64,000 nucleotides of DNA from positions 1,176,001 through 1,240,000 of the forward strand of contig NZ_JACEGA010000001.1 in assembly GCF_014174405.1 (NCBI RefSeq), written 5' to 3'. Within the stretch, counting starts at the first letter, position 1; every line of letters begins with the position of its first letter. The notes beneath the pieces are model-generated. The model searched no databases. It was not told the DNA's origin and saw only the letters and a list, made by a program, of their open reading frames with translations. Positions 59,408 to 64,000 of this stretch are shown piece after piece. Made by a program: the position numbers and the translations under genes. The stretch comes from Variimorphobacter saccharofermentans. Its GTDB lineage: Bacteria > Bacillota > Clostridia > Lachnospirales > Lachnospiraceae.

Positions 59408-60343
59408 ATGATGATAGTTAACATTAATGGACTGGTAAAACGATATGATAAGCTGGTTGCATTGGATTATTTGAATCTACAGGTTGAAGAAGGAGAAATC
59501 TATGGATTACTTGGACCGAATGGTTCTGGTAAGACAACAGCAATCAATTGCATGTTATCCTTATTAAAGTATGATAAAGGAACCATTGAAATCTTTGGTA
59601 AGCCAATGAGACCGGATGCTTATGACATTAAGAGGGATATCGGAATTATCATGCAGAATGTAGCGGTGTTTGATGAACTGACGGTATACGAGAATGTATC
59701 ATATTTCTGCAGTCTGTATATCAAGGACAAGGAACAAGTCAGACGTTTGACAGAGGAAGCGATTGCATTTGTATCTCTTGAGGACTATAAAAAGTTTTAT
59801 CCGAAGAAACTCAGTGGTGGCCTACTGCGAAGATTGAATATTGCTTGCGGTATTGTTCATAAACCTAAATTGGTTATATTGGATGAGCCTACGGTGGCGG
59901 TTGATCCTCAGAGTAGAAACAGAATTCTGGAAGGAATAAAAAAATTAAATCAGGAAGGAGCAACAATAATATATACTTCCCATTACATGGAGGAAGTGGA
60001 ACAGATATGCTCCAAAATTGCGATCATTGACAAAGGCAGAGTGATTGCGAAAGGAACTAAGGAGAAACTGAAAGCAATGATTTCCATTGGGGAAAAAATC
60101 AGTATGGAGATTTTCGACTTGAAAGAGAGACAGGTAGAGGAGATCCGGAAACTGCCAAATATCTACACGGTAAACTATAATGACAACCTGCTTGAAATAA
60201 AGTCAAAGAAGGGAAAGAATAATCTGGTTACCATACTGGATTTCATGGCACAAAGAAATATCAAGTTCGATAAGGTAATTACAGAAATGCCCACACTAAA
60301 TGATGTATTCCTTGAAATCACGGGAAAAGAACTAAGAGATTAA
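59408..60343 (+). CDS. ABC-2 exporter ATP-binding protein
   Basis: 311 aa (ATG 59408 or 59411 behind GGAGG). Walker A 'GPNGSGKTT', signature 'LSGGLLRRLNIACG', Walker B 'LVILDEPTVAVDPQ' and the H-loop 'YTSHYMEE' are present, with a C-terminal extension (220-311) typical of drug and lipid exporters. It would energise the two permeases that follow. Substrate unknown; antimicrobial or envelope lipid export is plausible given the nearby two-component system. Confidence 0.9.
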   Translation: MMIVNINGLVKRYDKLVALDYLNLQVEEGEIYGLLGPNGSGKTTAINCMLSLLKYDKGTIEIFGKPMRPDAYDIKRDIGIIMQNVAVFDELTVYENVSYFCSLYIKDKEQVRRLTEEAIAFVSLEDYKKFYPKKLSGGLLRRLNIACGIVHKPKLVILDEPTVAVDPQSRNRILEGIKKLNQEGATIIYTSHYMEEVEQICSKIAIIDKGRVIAKGTKEKLKAMISIGEKISMEIFDLKERQVEEIRKLPNIYTVNYNDNLLEIKSKKGKNNLVTILDFMAQRNIKFDKVITEMPTLNDVFLEITGKELRD

Positions 60344-60392
60344 GTGTTATCTTGGAGGAAAATGTTTCGATTATGACTGAATGGAGGTCAAT

Positions 60393-61526
60393 ATGAGCTA
60401 TCAACTATATATAACCAGACTAAAATGTTTATTAAGAAATAAGCAGGCTATTTTCTGGAGCTATCTGTTCCCGTTATTGCTTGCCACCTGTTTTTATTTT
60501 ACACTCAATAACCTATGGAAAATTGAAGCCTTTGAAACCATTTCCATAGGATATCAAGAGATGCCAAATGATTCAGTTGATTTTAATAAGTTACTGAGCG
60601 AAGCGAAGGTGAATGATCAGACTCCAATGTTTGATATCACATACTGTGATGAAGAAGAGGCAGCCATATTATTTTCAGAGAATAAAATTGATGCGTTTAT
60701 TATCGGAGGTACAAAACCGGAGCTGGTGATTAAAAGCAACGGATTTAATCAGACCATTGTAAAGGCTTTTATAGATAATTATTATCGCATGTCATCAGTG
60801 ATTTCTACTGTCTTAAGTGAAAATCCCAATGCAATTTCGGAAGGACTACTTGATGATGTCATGCAGATTGATACCTTTGTGGAAGAAAAAATGAACGGAA
60901 AAAAACCGAATCAGGCTTCAATTTACTTCCATGCTCTATTTGCGATGACGTGCTTGTTTGCAACGAACTGGGGATTGGATGAAGTCGTAAATATTCAGGC
61001 AAATCTATCAGCAAGAGGAGCGCGAGTGAGTGTGTCTCCTGTTAATAAAATGAAGCTTTATTTCTACAATCTGCTGGCAGCATTTACAGGACATATGATA
61101 GGGGTTGTTCTTTTATTCCTTTATATTATTTTTATTCTTAGGATGGATTTTGGTAATAATCTGTTCTTTATATTCGGAATATGTATCATAGGATCATTAA
61201 CTGGCCTGTTTTTAGGTTGTACGGTGGGCGTATGGCTGAAAATGAAAACAGAAGCGAAAGAAGCCATCCTAACTACAATCGTTATGCTTGGATCATTTTT
61301 GTCTGGAATGATGTATGCAGATATCAAGTATATCATTGCAAAAAATGTACCAATCCTGAGTTACATTAATCCTGTGAATCTGGTGGCAGATTCCATGTAT
61401 AGCGTATATTTTTATGATACCTACGAGAAATTTTACTTGAATGCCACAATCCTCAGTATAATGTCAGTATTGCTTTGTATTGCTTCATATCTTGGAGTTA
61501 GGAGGAAAAGTTATGCAAGTATTTAA
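60393..61526 (+). CDS. ABC-2 type permease
   Basis: 377 aa from ATG 60393; the in-frame ATG 60381 overlaps GGAGG and is rejected. One N-terminal helix, a large extracellular domain (about 45-170), then about five C-terminal helices with 'GARVSVSPVNKMKLY' and 'LSYINPVNLVADSMY', the ABC-2 layout. It overlaps the next permease gene by 14 nt, indicating a heterodimer. Confidence 0.85.
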   Translation: MSYQLYITRLKCLLRNKQAIFWSYLFPLLLATCFYFTLNNLWKIEAFETISIGYQEMPNDSVDFNKLLSEAKVNDQTPMFDITYCDEEEAAILFSENKIDAFIIGGTKPELVIKSNGFNQTIVKAFIDNYYRMSSVISTVLSENPNAISEGLLDDVMQIDTFVEEKMNGKKPNQASIYFHALFAMTCLFATNWGLDEVVNIQANLSARGARVSVSPVNKMKLYFYNLLAAFTGHMIGVVLLFLYIIFILRMDFGNNLFFIFGICIIGSLTGLFLGCTVGVWLKMKTEAKEAILTTIVMLGSFLSGMMYADIKYIIAKNVPILSYINPVNLVADSMYSVYFYDTYEKFYLNATILSIMSVLLCIASYLGVRRKSYASI

Positions 61527-62682
61527 AACATATTTTAAAATACTAAGAAAGCAGTTGCCATCCCTTCTGACCTATGGAATCGGATTTCTCGTACTAACAT
61601 TTATCATTAATATCAATATCAAGGATGGTCAGGAAAAATATGAACGTAGTCTTGTAAGAACAATGGTAATTAATGAAGACGGAGAGAGCAGCCTGATTGA
61701 TGGTTTTCTGAAATATATGGAAGATTATATTATTTTTGTGGAGCCAGAAGTGGATGAGACAGCAAGAAAGGATGCGTTATTCTATAATCGTGCGGTATAT
61801 ATATTAACAATACCGGAGGGCTTTACAGAGAGTTTTTTAAATAACGGTACGGTATTGCTGGAGAAGCAAACAATACTGGATTCCATTGAGATTGTAACGG
61901 TTGACGATGCAATTGAACATTATTTTAATATGGCAGCTATATACTTAAAAAATATTCCTGATATTGATTATAAGGAACTTAACAAATACATTGAAGCAAG
62001 CTTACAGCAGGATACTCCGCTTCGTTTTCATAGAGAGGTAAAGAAGGACCAGAATAACTTTAACATCGTTAACCAGTATTTCTTTAATTATCTGGGTTAT
62101 ATTATTATAGGAGCTTTTGTTTCCGGAATTAGCATCGTTATGTTTTCCTTTCAGGGAATTGATATTCGAAGAAAACATGCTGCTTCTCCGCTCACACAGA
62201 AGGAAATGAGTGTACAACTGATAGCCGCAAATATCATATTTGCTGTTGTATATATTATTGTTTTCATTATAGCCAGCTTACTATTAAATAAGCCGAAAAT
62301 CAATGGTAATACATTATTATTCTGGGTTAATCTGCTGATATTGGGTATGACAGCATTAAGCTTCAGTTATCTGGTAGGTATTACCGTTAAAAGCCGGAAA
62401 GCCATAGCTGCAATTTCAACAGGAGTATCGTTAAGCTTAGCTTTTGTCAGCGGAATGTTCGTTCCACAGGACTTTCTGGGTGCTCCAGTGCTTAGAGTAG
62501 CAAGCTTTACGCCAACCTATTGGTATGTGAAAGCGAATAATATACTTGGATCCATATCCGAACTTCATAAATCGGATCTGTCAGATATTATGGTTTGCAT
62601 GGGTATAGAGATAGGTTTTTCAATAGCTATTTTATCCATTGCCTTAGTAATTCATAAACGTAAACAGCAACAGGCATATTGA
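61513..62682 (+). CDS. ABC-2 type permease, second subunit
   Basis: 389 aa from ATG 61513 behind AGGAGG. Same layout as its neighbour: N-terminal helix, external domain (about 40-200), then about five helices including 'RRKHAASPLTQKEMSVQLI' and 'GAPVLRVASFTPTYWYVKA'. Last gene of the exporter operon. Confidence 0.85.
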   Translation: MQVFKTYFKILRKQLPSLLTYGIGFLVLTFIININIKDGQEKYERSLVRTMVINEDGESSLIDGFLKYMEDYIIFVEPEVDETARKDALFYNRAVYILTIPEGFTESFLNNGTVLLEKQTILDSIEIVTVDDAIEHYFNMAAIYLKNIPDIDYKELNKYIEASLQQDTPLRFHREVKKDQNNFNIVNQYFFNYLGYIIIGAFVSGISIVMFSFQGIDIRRKHAASPLTQKEMSVQLIAANIIFAVVYIIVFIIASLLLNKPKINGNTLLFWVNLLILGMTALSFSYLVGITVKSRKAIAAISTGVSLSLAFVSGMFVPQDFLGAPVLRVASFTPTYWYVKANNILGSISELHKSDLSDIMVCMGIEIGFSIAILSIALVIHKRKQQQAY

Positions 62683-62698
62683 TGATCGCTTATATATA

Positions 62699-62765
62699 GA
62701 ACAAATGTTTGAGAAAATATTGACATAATCGCTTTGGTTTGGTACAATTAATAGAACAAATGTTT
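62699..62765 (+). promoter_or_regulatory. Promoter flanked by two LexA-like boxes
   Basis: TTGACA (62720-62725), 17 bp and TACAAT (62743-62748). Identical GAACAAATGTTT motifs lie at 62699-62710 and 62754-62765, one upstream of -35 and one over the predicted start. They fit the clostridial SOS box form GAAC-4-GTTY, so the radical SAM gene is probably induced by DNA damage. Confidence 0.65.
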
Positions 62766-62784
62766 GATTTATAAGGAGCGAGTT

Positions 62785-64000
62785 ATGGTCATTCAAGAGA
62801 GTATGAGTCTTCAAAGAAAATTAGAAATTCTTTCGGATGCTGCGAAATATGATGTTGCGTGTACCTCCAGCGGAGTAGATCGTAAGGGTAACAGTTCCGG
62901 TATGGGGAATAGTCTGGCTTGTGGGATCTGCCATACTTTTTCTGCAGATGGACGTTGCATTTCTCTATTGAAAATATTATTTACCAATGAATGTATATTT
63001 GATTGCAAATATTGCATCAACCGCTCCTCTAATGATGTCGTGAGAGCTTCCTTTACACCTCAGGAGGTAAGTGAGCTTACGATGGAATTCTATCGTCGGA
63101 ATTATATTGAAGGATTATTTTTAAGCTCAGGGATATTAGTTAGTCCTAATCATACGATGGAGCTGATCTTGGAGACAGTCCGTCTGTTACGGGAGGTACA
63201 TCAATTTAACGGATACATCCACTGTAAAGCAATACCGGGAGCAGATCCGGTACTGGTGGAGATGCTGGGATGGTATACAGATCGTATGAGTGTTAATCTG
63301 GAACTGCCCACAGCGGAAAGTTTGAAGGAATTGGCACCGCATAAGAACCGGAAGAATATCCTAAAGCCTATTCGACAGATACAGCTGGGAAGACAGAATC
63401 ACAGAGAGTACATTGGGCTTACGGATCATCAGATGCTACCAAAGCAGATTGCATCTAATAAGCCAGATAAGCAAGATCTTGAGATGAATGAAGTTCTTTC
63501 CATGAGTTCCGGTATTGTGCCGTATACGAAGAAGCCTAAGATTAAGAGAAGCTTTGTTCCTGCTGGTCTAAGCACTCAGATGATTATCGGAGCTACGAAG
63601 GAAACGGATTATCAGATTATGTCCGTGGCAGAAGCACTTTATGATAACTTTGATTTGAAGAGGGTATTCTACTCCGCCTTTATGAACGTGAACCAGGACA
63701 ATAGACTTCCGTCTACAGAAGCAGGCCCCCCTTTACTTCGGGAACACAGGCTTTATCAGGCAGATTGGCTTTTAAGGTTTTATGGTTTTCAGACCATGGA
63801 GCTATTGGATGAGCAACACCCTAATTTTAATGTGTTATTGGATCCAAAATGTGATTGGGCTTTACGGCATCTGGAGATGTTCCCTGTGGAAATCAATAAG
63901 GCAGATTACTATACATTATTAAGAGTTCCTGGTATTGGCACAAATTCAGCGCAAAGAATCATAATGGCAAGAAAGAGTGCGGTGCTTGATTTTCAAGATC
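62785..64000 (+). CDS. Putative DNA modification/repair radical SAM protein, 3'-truncated by the window
   Basis: The frame opens at ATG 62785 behind AAGGAG and runs off the window after 405 codons. The radical SAM cluster motif is C70-x3-C74-x2-C77 in 'NECIFDCKYC', preceded by 'CGICH'. Near the end 'LLRVPGIGTNSAQRI' is a helix-hairpin-helix DNA-binding motif. This matches the family annotated as putative DNA modification/repair radical SAM protein, which usually stands next to a second DNA metabolism gene (expected beyond the edge). The SOS-like boxes fit a repair role. Confidence 0.88.
   Translation, partial: MVIQESMSLQRKLEILSDAAKYDVACTSSGVDRKGNSSGMGNSLACGICHTFSADGRCISLLKILFTNECIFDCKYCINRSSNDVVRASFTPQEVSELTMEFYRRNYIEGLFLSSGILVSPNHTMELILETVRLLREVHQFNGYIHCKAIPGADPVLVEMLGWYTDRMSVNLELPTAESLKELAPHKNRKNILKPIRQIQLGRQNHREYIGLTDHQMLPKQIASNKPDKQDLEMNEVLSMSSGIVPYTKKPKIKRSFVPAGLSTQMIIGATKETDYQIMSVAEALYDNFDLKRVFYSAFMNVNQDNRLPSTEAGPPLLREHRLYQADWLLRFYGFQTMELLDEQHPNFNVLLDPKCDWALRHLEMFPVEINKADYYTLLRVPGIGTNSAQRIIMARKSAVLDFQD

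Overview
The window looks like a chromosomal segment from a low-to-medium GC Gram-positive anaerobe of the Clostridia, most probably family Lachnospiraceae. Support comes from the fabT-fabH-acpP-fabD-fabG-fabF-accB-fabZ-accC-accD-accA order, the DUF5721-like and DUF6320-like genes, a CIRCE operator, strong AGGAGG ribosome binding sites and single-membrane-type surface proteins. The species cannot be named from the sequence alone.

Layout. 1-670: a partial GyrI-like gene and a ClbS/DfsB-like gene (minus strand). 1.2-10.4 kb: a type II fatty acid synthesis and acetyl-CoA carboxylase operon led by a MarR-type FabT with a good operator over its promoter; the enoyl reductase gene usually found after acpP is not there. 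10.5-24 kb: accessory and housekeeping genes. These are a C39-like protein, an ABC-F ATPase, a hydrolase/acyltransferase/DUF6320/TraX group, a DUF5721-like gene, a CIRCE-controlled htpG with an unusual His/Cys-rich insert, a DegV protein, tRNA-Pro(CGG), a serine hydrolase and tRNA-Thr(CGT).

24.3-53.2 kb is the remarkable part: one apparent 29-kb operon behind a single strong promoter. It encodes a complete set of F1-ATPase-like subunits (c-like, b-delta fusion, alpha, gamma, beta, epsilon) flanked on both sides by membrane-anchored surface proteins. These are a 1946-aa protein with a collagen-like stretch and fibronectin-III-like repeats, a 648-aa protein with a 105-residue Gly-Gly-X tract, a polytopic protein and a bitopic protein that share an ectodomain module, and a 3673-aa protein with FN3-like, CBM6-like and many GLUG-like repeats and a membrane segment at each end. 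A transmembrane EAL phosphodiesterase is translationally coupled to the last giant gene. The F1 catalytic residues are kept, but the c-like subunit has Thr in place of the ion-binding carboxylate, and no recognisable a subunit is present. I infer an ATP-driven rotary or mechanical machine linked to surface fibres rather than an ion pump. The closest idea known to me is the F1-like X0 and gliding ATPases of mycoplasmas, but the partner proteins here look different.

53.2-64 kb: a second DegV gene, an ABC importer pair without its binding protein, a two-component system, an isochorismatase-type hydrolase, a three-gene ABC-2 exporter, and a radical SAM DNA repair/modification gene (running off the end) with two LexA-like boxes around its promoter. 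Two related long hairpin elements at 53.2 and 56.2 kb keep their internal loop sequences while their stems change in a compensatory way.
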